A stretch of 64,000 nt of DNA from Alcaligenes aquatilis (GCF_003076515.1 NZ_CP022390.1:992001-1056000); one strand, 5' to 3'; shown: positions 25,779 through 35,784, numbered from the stretch's first letter. The notes: generated by a model not told the origin, from the sequence alone. A program made the numbers and translations.

Positions 25779-27001
25779 AAACGCTGTTGCGCCCTGATCC
25801 CGAGACTCCCATGAAATCACTTCAAGCATTAATAAATGATGCATGCAACACCGAGTTGCACGCACACTCGCCCAGTCCCACGGTGCACCACACAAGGAAT
25901 GAACAGGAGGTCGATCGCATCATGACGATCTGTAATGCCTGTCGTTACTGTGAGGGCTTTTGCGCGGTCTTTCCCGCGATGACACGCCGTTTGATGTTTG
26001 AGCCAGCGGACGTGCATTACCTGGCAAATTTATGCCATAACTGCGGGGCGTGCCTGCATGCTTGCCAATACGCACCGCCCCACGAATTTGCGGTGAATGT
26101 TCCGCAAGCGATGGCCAAGGTTCGTGCCCAAACCTATACCCAGTATGCCTGGCCAAAGAGGTTGGGCAAGCTCTATGAGCGCAACGGCTTAGTGATGTCG
26201 ATTGCCTTGACCTTGGGGCTGGCCTTGTTCCTGATTCTGGCGTTGGCGCTCAAGGGGACGCTCTGGGACGCTGCATTGGCCGGAGATTTTTACAATCTGT
26301 TCCCGCATAACCTGTTGGTAGGGATGTTTGCGCCTGTGTTCCTGTTTGCGGTCTTTGCGTTAGGCAAAGGGGTACATGGTTTTTGGACGGAAATCACTCC
26401 AGCCACCAGTGGCGCACCTGTCAGCGGGATTGCCGCCGCCGAGGCGACCCATTCAGTGCTCAAGCTCAAGTATCTGGATGGGGGGCATGGGAAGGGATGC
26501 CATAACGAGGATGACGCCTACACTTTGTCGCGTCGCCGATTTCATCACCTGACCTTTTATGGCTTCATGCTGTGTTTTGCGGCCACCAGCCTGGGCACGA
26601 TCTACCACTATCTGTTCGATATGGTGGCTCCGTACGATTTCCCCAGTCTGCCCAAACTGCTGGGATCGGTGGGAGGGGTGAGTCTATGTATCGGCACGGC
26701 TGGCTTGGGCTATCTGAACGTGCGTCGCGACCCGGCACAGGGCGATCAGCAGCAAAAACCGATGGATCTGGGTTTTATTGCCTTGCTGTTTTTGATTAGC
26801 GCCAGCGGACTGGCCCTATGGCTGGCCCGTAGCACACCCGCGATGGGTTTGTTGTTGTGCTTGCATCTCGGAGCAGTGATGGCGCTTTTTGCCACCTTGC
26901 CTTATGGCAAGTTTGCACACGGTATTTTCCGCAGCGCATCGCTATTGCGCCATGCCATAGAGAAGCGGCAGCCAAACCCCATTCGTGCCGGTGGCGACTG
27001 A
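25775..27001 (+). CDS. tcuB: tricarballylate utilisation protein TcuB (4Fe-4S and membrane electron acceptor)
   Basis: TcuB reoxidises the FADH2 of TcuA. The 408-residue protein has two iron-sulphur motifs, [15 protein letters not shown] and [16 protein letters not shown] (residues about 50-100), then about six membrane segments with histidines ([49 protein letters not shown]) that could bind haem. ATG 25775 overlaps the tcuA stop and is preferred for coupling; ATG 25811 (MKSLQALIN) is an alternative closer to the usual N-terminus. No membrane transporter TcuC follows; a Bug protein gene is next. Confidence 0.88.
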   Translation: MKTLLRPDPETPMKSLQALINDACNTELHAHSPSPTVHHTRNEQEVDRIMTICNACRYCEGFCAVFPAMTRRLMFEPADVHYLANLCHNCGACLHACQYAPPHEFAVNVPQAMAKVRAQTYTQYAWPKRLGKLYERNGLVMSIALTLGLALFLILALALKGTLWDAALAGDFYNLFPHNLLVGMFAPVFLFAVFALGKGVHGFWTEITPATSGAPVSGIAAAEATHSVLKLKYLDGGHGKGCHNEDDAYTLSRRRFHHLTFYGFMLCFAATSLGTIYHYLFDMVAPYDFPSLPKLLGSVGGVSLCIGTAGLGYLNVRRDPAQGDQQQKPMDLGFIALLFLISASGLALWLARSTPAMGLLLCLHLGAVMALFATLPYGKFAHGIFRSASLLRHAIEKRQPNPIRAGGD

Positions 27002-27068
27002 CCCTGTCGGGTTTGAAGCCTCCCTTTTTTCATCGCAACCATACTTATAACGACTCAAGAGGAGCATC

Positions 27069-28046
27069 ATGCGTTTTCGTCCCTTTTCCTGTTTTGCCAG
27101 TGCCGCCTTATCAATCGGTTTGCTTGCCTCATCGGTGCAAGCACAGACATTTCCACCTCAAAAGTCGATTTCTTTAGTTGTCGGCTTCGCAGCCGGTGGC
27201 GCAGCCGATGCCGCTGCCCGCATGATTGCCAAAAAACTTGGGGACAACATCGGTCAGACTGTTGTTGTACAGAACAAAGCAGGCGCTGGCGGTATTTTGG
27301 CGCATCAGCAAGTGGCTAATGCTGATAATGATGGCTCGGTGTTGCTCTTGGGCTCCGTGGGGCCAATGACTATTTCTCCACACCTGATGAAAGTGCCTTA
27401 CGACCCGTTCAAAGACCTGGCTCCTTTGTCGGGAGGTGTACATTTTCCCAACGTACTGGTTGTGCATAAAGGTATAGGTGCAAAAACCTTGAGCGAGTTT
27501 ATTGAGCTTGCCAAGAGTGAGCCTGGTCTTATCGACTTTGCTTCTTCCGGATCAGGTTCTGCCTCACACTTGGCCGGAGAACTCCTTAACCAGCGCGCTG
27601 GAGTTGAAATGGTGCACGTCCCTTATCGTGGCGGCGGTCAAGCTTTGCAAGATCTTATCGGGGAACGGGTGGCTTCATACTTTGCGGCTCCACCGACAGC
27701 AGCCCCGCACATTAAGGTCGGTACCTTGATTCCATTAGCGACAACCGGTTTGGAGCGCTCTGCTGATATGCCAACGATTCCAACGGTGGCAGAGGCCGGC
27801 TACCCTGGTTTTATTGCACTAAATTGGTATGCATTCTTAGGGCCGGGAACGATGCCAGAGGACATTCAGGAGCGTTGGAATCAGGAGCTGGTCAAGGTAT
27901 TGAACGATCCTGAAATACGTCAGTCCTTGCTGGACTATGGCTTAACTCCTCAGCCAACAAGCCGTGCCGAATTAACCCAGTTCATGGAACAGGAGTCAGC
28001 TCAGTGGCGAAAGACCATTCAAGAGCGTGGACTAAAAGGGGAGTAA
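27069..28046 (+). CDS. Bug/TctC-family binding protein of the tcu cluster
   Basis: A 325-residue periplasmic solute-binding protein with signal peptide (FSCFASAALSIGLLASSVQA), then QKSISLVVGFAAGGAADAAARMIAKKL, VVVQNKAGAGGIL and VHVPYRGGGQALQDLIG, the Bug-family blocks. It stands 67 bp after tcuB with AAGAGGAG before the ATG, in the place where Salmonella has the MFS transporter TcuC. It probably binds tricarballylate or citrate. The TctA/TctB membrane subunits are not in this window, so they would be supplied from elsewhere. Confidence 0.85.
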   Translation: MRFRPFSCFASAALSIGLLASSVQAQTFPPQKSISLVVGFAAGGAADAAARMIAKKLGDNIGQTVVVQNKAGAGGILAHQQVANADNDGSVLLLGSVGPMTISPHLMKVPYDPFKDLAPLSGGVHFPNVLVVHKGIGAKTLSEFIELAKSEPGLIDFASSGSGSASHLAGELLNQRAGVEMVHVPYRGGGQALQDLIGERVASYFAAPPTAAPHIKVGTLIPLATTGLERSADMPTIPTVAEAGYPGFIALNWYAFLGPGTMPEDIQERWNQELVKVLNDPEIRQSLLDYGLTPQPTSRAELTQFMEQESAQWRKTIQERGLKGE

Positions 28047-28217
28047 CAGTCCCTGTATCCATGAAGCTGAATGTGCGAATGCGGCTACGTTTGCGGCCGC
28101 ACTCTTGAAAGCACGAACCATCCAGTTCATGAAATAGGTTCTTGGGGTAGAGGGCATCGCCTTGAAGACTGGCCTTTGCCATTGGGGGCACTCAAACTTG
28201 GGCCACTAAAGAAAGAG

Positions 28218-28243
28218 GCCGATTATCCCAAGGAATAATCGGC
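28218..28243 (-). terminator. hairpin terminator after the ttr operon
   Basis: A 9-bp perfect stem (GCCGATTAT with its complement) and eight-base loop. On the minus strand it is followed by CTCTTTCTTT, a moderately T-rich stretch, 44 bp beyond the ttrA stop. It may also help end the convergent tcu transcript. Confidence 0.65.
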
Positions 28244-28286
28244 ATCCTTATCCTTTAACAACGGTTTGATGCAGGTGTGGTTTTTT

Positions 28287-31200
28287 TTAAGCCGACAACT
28301 TCTCCACTCGGGCTGGCAGACCCTGTCGCACAGCAGCGCCAGAGACCCAGTCAATCCACACGTTGTCCTGCCCATCGCCACGGGTTGGATCGGCAAACCC
28401 CAATTCGTTCAGATTCACGCCTGCTGCCAGATCGTTCAGGTGGGGCATAGCCTCGCCATCGATCTGGTGCGAACGGGCCCCCAGCTCGGTATGACCAAAA
28501 CCGTGCTCGATAGCGATGGCACCGCGCATGATACCGCCACGCACCAAAGCAACACCTTCAACCGCGCCGCCAGGTGTGCTGACACGAATACGGTCGCCGT
28601 TACGAATACCCATGTTTTTCGCATCATCCAGATTCAAGGAAATCGGGTTATGCGGGTGTACCTGGCGCAAACGTGACATGCCGATGGACATGGAGCTCAT
28701 CAAATTGGATTTGTAGGAGCTCATCAGCAGCGGCCACTCTTGCTCAGAAAAGTGTTCGCGCATCGGGCTGCCGTCGGCTAGACGGGTTGGGTACCATGTG
28801 GGGCAGCCGCTCAAACGTTCACCCGTCATGGTGTGACGCATCTTGGCCAAGTCCTCATTCCAGATCTGCAAGGCGTTGTCGTAACGTTTTTTCAGTTGAT
28901 TCCCTTTCCAGGCGTTTTCAACTCGGTCGAAGCGACCTCCGCGAGTCAGCAACATGGCCACTTTGCGCTGCTCTTCGGGATGCAGGCGCGCTTGCAGATC
29001 CGGGAAGAGGCGATCCACGCCTGTCATGCGCATATCGTCGTCGGATGCGTCGCCAACCGGGCGGCCAGCACCAAAAGCGATATTGGCCATGCCGCGCAGA
29101 TAGAAATCCTCGGCGCGCAACAAGTCATGGGCATTGCCCGCCTTGTCTTTCAGAACGCCTTTACCAAAACCAGGTAACTCCAGACGCAAAGCCACGGCAA
29201 ACAGGAAACTTTCCAGGTTGATGGGCTGGCCATCGGCCGTGCGATCCACACGTGGCTGCACCACTGGCCAACGTAGGGTGGAAGATTTGGCAATCACGTC
29301 GGCCCAAGGTGCCGACACCCCCCAGCTTTCGTACGTCACCGTGTCTGGCACGATGTAATCTGCATACGCGTTGGTCTCGTTGATGAACGGGTTTATCGAA
29401 ATTGATAAAGGCAAAGCAGCAGGGTCTTTCAGTTTGTGCAGCAAGGCATTTTTAAAACCTGCAATGGCGTAGACCGGATTACTCATGTGATTAATCCAGA
29501 CCTTGGCTGAATAGGGGTAGCCATTCAGACCTGAAGCAATCATTTCACTGCTCAAAGCCCCTACGGCGGGGTACCAGGGAGCAGGAGCCGGGTACAAGGC
29601 TTCACCATTCGCCTGACGACGCTTGAATTCGCTGGATTTTTCGTAAGCGAAGCGATGACGCGACAAGGACACGCCTTTAGCCGTCACTTTGCCAGGAAAT
29701 TGTGCGAAGTTGTAGCGTGGGCCGGGGCCAAAAGGACCAAATGGGCCGGCATCCAGCACCAAACCACCTTTCAGATTCAGGTTGCCCACCAAGGTGTTCA
29801 ACATGGCAATAGCGTAAGCCGTGTAGAAACCAGAACCGTTCATAGTGCCGCCGTGAGCGTCAGCCACGGCTTGGCGACCGTAGCTGGTAAATTCACGGGC
29901 CAGCTCGATCAGGGTTGCTTCTTCCATGCCGCAGCCTTTGGCGTACTCGGCAATGGATTTTTCCTGACTGCGCTCGCGCAGCATGTTCAACGCAGTACAG
30001 ACGCGTACATCCTGGCCTTCCAGCTCAACACTACGGTCGACAAATAGCGTGGCGCGATCCAGATCGGTATGGGCGCGCAGCTCACCTTGTTCATCCTGAA
30101 CGATAAAGGGCGATTCAGTGCCTTCGGCCACTTCCCAACCCAGATCCGTGCCGCGCAAATAACGTCCAAAGCCAGGATGCTTAGGATCTGCAATCAATAA
30201 ATGGCTGGCGTTAGTCCAGGAAGCCGTATTTTCGTCCTGCTCGGCAGGTGCGTGAGGCAGGGACAAGTGTTCAGCATCAAACCGCTCTTGTTCCAGAATC
30301 CAGCGCAACATGCCCATGACCAAAGACAAGTCGGTGCCGGGCAGAACAGGCTGCCAGCGGTTGCCACTGCCCGAGGCCAGACTGGACGAGGTGGGCAGAA
30401 TCGGGGAAACAACCACGTACTTGAAGGTATTTTCAGGACGCGAACGGGCTTCGGCCAATTCACGGCCCTGACGCTGGAACGGGTTACCGGATTGAGCCGG
30501 TGCAGCGCCAATAAACAGGCCAAATCGGGCATTTTTCCAGTCAGGTTTGCCGTGAGGCAGCCCTTTAATGTCGTTCATGGCAGCCCCCGTTCCCACACGG
30601 AAACTTTGACCGCAATATGAACCGTGGTTACTGACGTTGACCGTGCCAAAGGCTTGCTCGGCAAAGCGTTTGAGCAGTGGTGTACGGCCTTCGTTCGCGG
30701 CATCGGTGAACAATAACTGGTTGGCCAGTGGGCCAAACTCGGGATTCTGTGGGTCAATCAAGGTTTCATGATCCCAAATGGCACGCAAACCGTCGACATG
30801 TCCTTCTTTGAACAGATCGCCACCTTCACAGACTTCTTCAATCAATTGCTCAAAGCTGATGCGCTCCCATTGGCCTGAACCACGGGGGCCGACACGCTTC
30901 AAAGGCGATAAAACACGGTAAGGACTGCTGTGCTGCTCCAGCATGGAAGCGCCACGGGCACAGGCACTGGCACGGCCTTCCAGGCCGTTTTCTCCGCCCA
31001 GCATGGCGTAAACCTCGCGTACGGGCTGCTCCATAGGAGCGGACTGCGTGGTTGCCAAAGGATGGTAAGGGTTGCCAGCGATACGCAGAATCTTGTTGTT
31101 CTCCGTATCAATACGTACGCGCACACCACACTGTGTCCAGCACCCCAAACAGCTGGAAGGGCTCACAATCTGGCCGGGTTGCGTATCAAGCAGGCCGGTA

Positions 31201-31412
31201 ATTGGGTCAATACGGAACTCGGCCTGCAAGGAGTTGCCACGGGTGGCGTGGGCAGTTGGCGCTCCGGCTGTACCTTGGCCCAGACCTTGCACCGCCTTGA
31301 CCACGGTGTCGCTATAACCTGCCGCAAACGCAGCCAGACCACCCACAGCGGCACCGCCGCGGGTCAATACCTGCCGACGCGACAGGTTAGGGGTTTCTTT
31401 TTTCTTGCTCAT
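28287..31412 (-). CDS. ttrA: tetrathionate reductase catalytic subunit TtrA
   Basis: TtrA is the molybdopterin-guanine-dinucleotide enzyme that reduces tetrathionate to thiosulphate in the periplasm. The 1041-residue protein has a twin-arginine signal (SRRQVLTRGG, residues 11-20), the [4Fe-4S] cysteines CLGCWTQCGV and a later ACARG, and SNHGSYCGQS with the probable molybdenum-ligand cysteine. Length matches the Salmonella enzyme (about 1,020). It is the last gene of ttrBCA; ttrC precedes by 37 bp. A polysulphide or thiosulphate reductase is a possible relative, but the long sequence and the B-C-A order favour Ttr. Confidence 0.88.
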   Translation of the reverse strand: MSKKKETPNLSRRQVLTRGGAAVGGLAAFAAGYSDTVVKAVQGLGQGTAGAPTAHATRGNSLQAEFRIDPITGLLDTQPGQIVSPSSCLGCWTQCGVRVRIDTENNKILRIAGNPYHPLATTQSAPMEQPVREVYAMLGGENGLEGRASACARGASMLEQHSSPYRVLSPLKRVGPRGSGQWERISFEQLIEEVCEGGDLFKEGHVDGLRAIWDHETLIDPQNPEFGPLANQLLFTDAANEGRTPLLKRFAEQAFGTVNVSNHGSYCGQSFRVGTGAAMNDIKGLPHGKPDWKNARFGLFIGAAPAQSGNPFQRQGRELAEARSRPENTFKYVVVSPILPTSSSLASGSGNRWQPVLPGTDLSLVMGMLRWILEQERFDAEHLSLPHAPAEQDENTASWTNASHLLIADPKHPGFGRYLRGTDLGWEVAEGTESPFIVQDEQGELRAHTDLDRATLFVDRSVELEGQDVRVCTALNMLRERSQEKSIAEYAKGCGMEEATLIELAREFTSYGRQAVADAHGGTMNGSGFYTAYAIAMLNTLVGNLNLKGGLVLDAGPFGPFGPGPRYNFAQFPGKVTAKGVSLSRHRFAYEKSSEFKRRQANGEALYPAPAPWYPAVGALSSEMIASGLNGYPYSAKVWINHMSNPVYAIAGFKNALLHKLKDPAALPLSISINPFINETNAYADYIVPDTVTYESWGVSAPWADVIAKSSTLRWPVVQPRVDRTADGQPINLESFLFAVALRLELPGFGKGVLKDKAGNAHDLLRAEDFYLRGMANIAFGAGRPVGDASDDDMRMTGVDRLFPDLQARLHPEEQRKVAMLLTRGGRFDRVENAWKGNQLKKRYDNALQIWNEDLAKMRHTMTGERLSGCPTWYPTRLADGSPMREHFSEQEWPLLMSSYKSNLMSSMSIGMSRLRQVHPHNPISLNLDDAKNMGIRNGDRIRVSTPGGAVEGVALVRGGIMRGAIAIEHGFGHTELGARSHQIDGEAMPHLNDLAAGVNLNELGFADPTRGDGQDNVWIDWVSGAAVRQGLPARVEKLSA

Positions 31413-31449
31413 GACGATAAGTACCTGAAAGCTAGTGAGTCTGTGGGGC

Positions 31450-32481
31450 CTAGGCCGTCAACGTTGAACGGCGGGCCGGGAACAGAGAGAGCAGGGTGGT
31501 GCTGGCGGCGAGCAAGGCAATACACAAGCCCAGCACACCCAGCATTCCCAGCAGGCCATCGCTGCCTAAGGGCATGGTGTAGAGGTACAAACCAGCGCCG
31601 TATTTGGGCACACCTTGTACCGCCATGAAAATAATCCAGCGAAATACCCAGGCAGAGCCAAGCATGAAAGCAGCGCAGACCAAGCTGTACAGATTGCCTT
31701 GCAAGGTGCTGATCGGACGGCTGAGCATATACAGAAGCAGCAGACCGAAGGCAGAAGACCCCAGGAAACCCAAACGCCATACGGGGTAACTCTGGAATAG
31801 CTCCCAGGCAGTACCGAAGGAATGGCTGTAGCCCAACAGGCCCGAACCCACCCAGAACAGAGCGACCACGATCAAGGTCAGAACCACGCCCAGAGACCAG
31901 CGGCGTACGTATTCCAGCGGTAAATTGGCTACGCCACCGGGCAAGAGACGGGCAACCAGCAAGATTGCTCCCAGACTGGCCAGAGCGGCCGTCAAGGCGA
32001 AGTTGATGGGCAGAAAGGCGGTGTTCCACAAGGGGCGCGAGCGCAGCACCATCACTTCAAAACCGCTGTAAACCAGAATCGACAAGGCCGACACCAGCAA
32101 AGCCAGACTCAACCATCGCCACAGAGCACGTTTGTTCAACCACCAGGCCAGCACATTGGCCACGGACAGACCGACGAACAGGGGCAGCAGGACGGCGCCC
32201 AGAGACATCCAGGACCAGGGAGTGAAGTAGGCGTAGAAATGCCAGAAACGACCCGGTTGGTGCAGGTCAGCCAGCAAGGACACGGGAGCGGCAATGCTGC
32301 TGCACAGCAGCACAATCATCAGCGCGGGTTCCAGACGGCGTAAAGCGCTGTCGCTGGACCAGGCGCAACGCCATACCCATACGGTGCTGGTGGCGGCCAT
32401 ACCGACCAGAAAAAAGTATTGAACTGCCCAAGGGAGCCAGGCAACCTCGTAGGCGGGGGTCAGAATTTCAATAATAGACAT
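31450..32481 (-). CDS. ttrC: tetrathionate reductase membrane subunit TtrC (NrfD-like)
   Basis: A 343-residue integral membrane quinol-oxidising subunit with about nine hydrophobic segments, of the NrfD/PsrC family. The first segments are VAWLPWAVQYFFLVGMAATSTVWVW; the next contains DLHQPGRFWHF, a conserved NrfD motif, and WKNTAF-like WNTAFLPINF. It hands electrons from the quinone pool to TtrB. It overlaps in the operon order B-C-A with short gaps (9 bp to ttrB). Confidence 0.85.
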   Translation of the reverse strand: MSIIEILTPAYEVAWLPWAVQYFFLVGMAATSTVWVWRCAWSSDSALRRLEPALMIVLLCSSIAAPVSLLADLHQPGRFWHFYAYFTPWSWMSLGAVLLPLFVGLSVANVLAWWLNKRALWRWLSLALLVSALSILVYSGFEVMVLRSRPLWNTAFLPINFALTAALASLGAILLVARLLPGGVANLPLEYVRRWSLGVVLTLIVVALFWVGSGLLGYSHSFGTAWELFQSYPVWRLGFLGSSAFGLLLLYMLSRPISTLQGNLYSLVCAAFMLGSAWVFRWIIFMAVQGVPKYGAGLYLYTMPLGSDGLLGMLGVLGLCIALLAASTTLLSLFPARRSTLTA

Positions 32482-32490
32482 AGCGGCCTC

Positions 32491-33249
32491 TTAGAACTGA
32501 TGGGTCAAGCGCACACTGGCCTGACCATCCACACCGTCGACGAACTCATCTGGCAAGCCGATATAAAACACATGCGGGCTGGTATTCATGCCGGGTTTGA
32601 GAACGCGGATTTCCTCTTTGTGCTCCTTGAGCAACTGGGAAATCGTGCTGGTTTCATCGTTCATATCACCAATGACACGGGCACCTCCGACGCAGCTTTC
32701 CACACAGGCGGGCAACAGTCCCACTTCCAAGCGGTGCTCACAGAAGGTGCACTTGTCGGCGGTTTGCGTTTCATGGTTAATGAAACGGGCGTCGTAAGGA
32801 CAGGCTTGAACACAGTAGGCACAGCCAACACATCGCTCGTTGTCGACCAACACCACACCATCTTCGCGCTGGAATGTGGCCTGTACAGGACAGACTGGTA
32901 CACAGGGCGGGTTGTCGCAGTGATTGCAGAGACGGGGCAGGCTCAGCATCGCCGCCTGTTGCTGTTCATCAAGCACCTCGTATTGCAGAACCGTGGTGCG
33001 GAACTGGCCGATAGGCGGCGCGTTTTCGATAGAACAGCTAACCGTACAGGCCTGGCAACCGATACATTTTCTTAAATCAACCACCATGCCGTAGCGGGCC
33101 CCATCTTTCCCACCGCTACGTCGTGGAGGCTGGCTGTTCATCGCTGCTTGAACAGGTTGAATAGGAATAATCGTGGCCCCGGCACTCAGGCCTAGCAATT
33201 CCTTAAGAAAACGTCGCTTGCCCTTTTTGGGCTCGGCGCTTGGAGTCAT
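32491..33249 (-). CDS. ttrB: tetrathionate reductase iron-sulphur subunit TtrB
   Basis: A 252-residue ferredoxin-like subunit binding four [4Fe-4S] clusters. Motifs visible are CIGCQACTVSC, CNHCDNPPCVPVCPV, CVGCAYCVQACPYDARF and CTFCEHRL. A twin-arginine-like start (RRFLKELLGLSAGATIIP) suggests export with TtrA or membrane insertion. I chose ATG 33249 because GGAAA sits seven bases upstream; an ATG 33 bases earlier lacks a site. No ttrS/ttrR genes are nearby, unlike Salmonella. An FNR-like box lies about 85 bp upstream. Confidence 0.87.
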   Translation of the reverse strand: MTPSAEPKKGKRRFLKELLGLSAGATIIPIQPVQAAMNSQPPRRSGGKDGARYGMVVDLRKCIGCQACTVSCSIENAPPIGQFRTTVLQYEVLDEQQQAAMLSLPRLCNHCDNPPCVPVCPVQATFQREDGVVLVDNERCVGCAYCVQACPYDARFINHETQTADKCTFCEHRLEVGLLPACVESCVGGARVIGDMNDETSTISQLLKEHKEEIRVLKPGMNTSPHVFYIGLPDEFVDGVDGQASVRLTHQF

Positions 33250-33330
33250 GTGTTTTCCTTTACATGCTTGGGTTGAACCCATTTACATTATTTGTAGTTA
33301 TAAGCATATGAAGAATCCAAGCCTCCAGTC

Positions 33331-33344
33331 TTGATGAAGGTCAA
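33331..33344. promoter_or_regulatory. FNR-type box upstream of ttrB
   Basis: TTGATGAAGGTCAA fits the FNR consensus TTGAT-N4-ATCAA with one mismatch. A possible minus-strand -10 (TATGCT, 33309-33304) would put transcription start near 33297 and the box at about -40, the class II position. It would give anaerobic induction without TtrSR. Confidence 0.55.
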
Positions 33345-33403
33345 AAAGAACATTTAAAGGTTGAAATGTTGACGCGCGGCTGTACTTTCCAGACACAAAA
33401 AAG

Positions 33404-33428
33404 CGCCCCTCCGTTTTGGGGAGGGGCG
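33404..33428 (-). terminator. Rho-independent terminator after the FepA-like gene
   Basis: CGCCCCTCC pairs with GGAGGGGCG across a seven-base loop. On the minus strand the stem is followed by GCTTTTTTG, and it stands about 30 bp beyond the receptor stop. Confidence 0.88.
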
Positions 33429-33456
33429 ATAGGTATCTTGATACAGATGAAAACGC

Positions 33457-35751
33457 TTAGAACGTCCCGCTCAATCCCAGGAAGAAAGTGCGGCCTGGCT
33501 GATTAAAGGTATGTGCCCCGGCGCCATAAATATAGTTCGGTGTCCCTAGGTTCACACCGATGGCATTACCGCGACGGAACAGACGTTTGTCAAAGAGGTT
33601 ATCGACCCCTGCGTTGACGCGGAAATGCTTGTTGATCTTGTACTGCGTGCTCAGACCAAACAAGGCGTAAGGCGAGACCTTGTCGGTAGCAGAACCCGTC
33701 AAAGGCTGACCGTAGTAGTCATACTTCGGTGGTTTTTGCTCGCCGTAAAAGGTTGCCTTGGCACGCAAGGACCAATCGGCATTCACGTCCCAGTCCAGCG
33801 TGGTGTTAATGGTGTACTTGGGAATAGTGGACAAGGCTTCGCCGGTGGTCTTGTTCTTGGACTCGATCATGTAGGTAAAGTTGGTTGACCACAGCCAGTT
33901 CTCGGCTAACGGCAGAGTCAGGTTACCTTCCAGGCCGGACACCACGGCTTTGGGGATGTTTTCCCATTGCAGAATCAATTGCTGATTGTTCAAGGCCGTG
34001 AAGCTATCCACGGCAAAACGACCCGCTTCCACTTTGTTGCGGTAATCGTTGTGGAAATAGGTCAGGCTGGCACCCAGGCCATTGTCACCCACGTACTCCA
34101 CACCCAGCTCTTTATTGATGCTGGTTTCAGCCTTCAAGTCCGAATTACCTTGCAGGAAACAACCCGTACTGCTGCCCGTGGTATTGCCCCAGCAGCCGTT
34201 ACCCAGGCTGTACAAGGTGTAGCCATCATTGCTTTGATACAGGTTAGGAGCCTTGTAGGCGCGGGCAATACCGGTTTTCAGCAACCAGTTGTCCGTCACG
34301 GCATGCGTCAGGTTCAGCGAAGGACTCCAGTTGCTGCCATGCTTGTCGTGATAGTCAAAGCGCAGACCGGGTGTCACCGTGGTCTTGTCAGTGGCGTAGA
34401 TGTTGTTTTCTGCAAAAACGGAGTAAATATTGGCTCGTGACTTGGGTTTGTATTTGTTGGGAACGCCAGGGATACGGGTCGGGTTACGTTGTGCCAAGTC
34501 CGAGGACTTGTCGTTCAGCTCCTGACCCACCCACTCCATACCGAAAGTGGCGTATTGCTCAACGCTGCCGGTTTTGAATTGATGGCTGGCCTCGGCGTGG
34601 GCCGTCAGTGTAGTCAGATCAACCGTTCCAAAGCCACCGTCTTTAACCCGAGATGGGTCATTGAAGGCGCCTTCAGTACCACCGGCCAAGCCTTCCAGCA
34701 AACGATAGTTGCGTGTTTTTTCGTATTGAAAATAGGCCAGGGAATTTGTCTTGTCGTTCCAGTCGCCACGATGCGTCAGCGAATAGCTTTGGCGATACAT
34801 CTTGTTGGTCTCATCGCCCAACTGACGTTTGACTTCATCATTGGTATTCGTATTTTGGGTATCGCCTGTGTAGATATTGCCTTGTCGACTATAAGACGCT
34901 TCCAGATCCACGGTTTGACGGCTATCAGGGCGCCAGGACAGCAAACCATTGATGTCCTTGTTGCGCACGCCCTCACGGCCAGCAGGCAGGCTGTTCGCGT
35001 TAGTGCCACCACGCTCGGTCTGATGTCCTTTATTGATCTCCGGATCGTCCGAATCTGTCTTGTTCAGGTTCCCATACAAACGGAAGGACAGGGATTCACT
35101 GATCGGGCCGCTCAAGCCAAAGCTCATGCGACGTGTGGCGCCTTCATCGCTATGCTCGGGCAGGTTGCCGTATAGGGAGTAGGTGCCCTGGAAGGTGTCT
35201 GTCGTCGGCTTTGTGATGATGTTGACCACGCCACCCGCCGCACCGTTACCGTAACGGGCGGCTGCCGGGCCGCGCAATACTTCCACACGTTCGATCTGTT
35301 CAGCAGGCACCCAGTTCGTGTCGCCACGCGAATCGCGCTCGCCACGCCAGCCAAAACGCACGGCAGAGCGGGAGCTGACGGGTTTGCCGTCAATCAGGAT
35401 CATGGTGTTTTCCGGCCCCATGCCGCGAATATCGATCTGTCGATTATTACCGCGCTGGCCGCTGGCCGAGTTACCAGTCAGATTTACGCCCGGCATGGTA
35501 CGCAAAACGTCGGAAATATCGTTGGCGGGAGGGGACTTCTGGATGTCTTCGGCGGTGATGATGGAAGAACCCAAGGTCTGCTTGAGTTCCTGCTCGGCCT
35601 TGACCACAATGCGCTCCAGCTCCTCGACCTCTTGCGCTTGCGTCTGATAGGGGAAGGCCAACAATAAAGCCACTGCCAGACTGCTTAAAGACATAAAAGA
35701 TACGCCGCTAGGCACCTGGCGCTTAGCGGCGAAAGACGAGGACACCGACAT
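33457..35751 (-). CDS. TonB-dependent siderophore receptor, FepA-like
   Basis: An outer-membrane receptor for ferric siderophores, probably catecholates such as enterobactin. The 764-residue product has a signal peptide (LSSLAVALLLAFPYQTQA), a TonB box region (ERIVVKAEQE), a plug domain with VLRTMPGVNLTG, GMGPENTMILIDGKPV and RGPAAARYGNGAAGGVVNIITK, then a barrel ending in aromatic FFLGLSGTF. The extended plug loop SSRSAVRFGWRGERDSRGDT is typical of FepA/PfeA. The start MSVSSSF at 35751 is taken because earlier frame extends into the promoter; its Shine-Dalgarno is weak. A Fur-like box is close upstream. Confidence 0.88.
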   Translation of the reverse strand: MSVSSSFAAKRQVPSGVSFMSLSSLAVALLLAFPYQTQAQEVEELERIVVKAEQELKQTLGSSIITAEDIQKSPPANDISDVLRTMPGVNLTGNSASGQRGNNRQIDIRGMGPENTMILIDGKPVSSRSAVRFGWRGERDSRGDTNWVPAEQIERVEVLRGPAAARYGNGAAGGVVNIITKPTTDTFQGTYSLYGNLPEHSDEGATRRMSFGLSGPISESLSFRLYGNLNKTDSDDPEINKGHQTERGGTNANSLPAGREGVRNKDINGLLSWRPDSRQTVDLEASYSRQGNIYTGDTQNTNTNDEVKRQLGDETNKMYRQSYSLTHRGDWNDKTNSLAYFQYEKTRNYRLLEGLAGGTEGAFNDPSRVKDGGFGTVDLTTLTAHAEASHQFKTGSVEQYATFGMEWVGQELNDKSSDLAQRNPTRIPGVPNKYKPKSRANIYSVFAENNIYATDKTTVTPGLRFDYHDKHGSNWSPSLNLTHAVTDNWLLKTGIARAYKAPNLYQSNDGYTLYSLGNGCWGNTTGSSTGCFLQGNSDLKAETSINKELGVEYVGDNGLGASLTYFHNDYRNKVEAGRFAVDSFTALNNQQLILQWENIPKAVVSGLEGNLTLPLAENWLWSTNFTYMIESKNKTTGEALSTIPKYTINTTLDWDVNADWSLRAKATFYGEQKPPKYDYYGQPLTGSATDKVSPYALFGLSTQYKINKHFRVNAGVDNLFDKRLFRRGNAIGVNLGTPNYIYGAGAHTFNQPGRTFFLGLSGTF

Positions 35752-35765
35752 AATGAACACCCAGT

Positions 35766-35784
35766 AATAATGAGATTGATTCGT
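35766..35784. promoter_or_regulatory. Fur-like box before the receptor gene
   Basis: AATAATGAGATTGATTCGT matches about 12 of 19 positions of the Fur consensus GATAATGATAATCATTATC, with the AATAATGA and GATT halves. It lies 15-33 bp upstream of the start codon, a repressor position. Weak match, but iron repression is expected for such receptors. Confidence 0.5.

Noticed and set aside
28079..28102. Hairpin just after the tcu-cluster Bug gene as its terminator
   Set aside because: Only six clean pairs (TGCGGC/GCCGCA) and no T-run; too weak to call.
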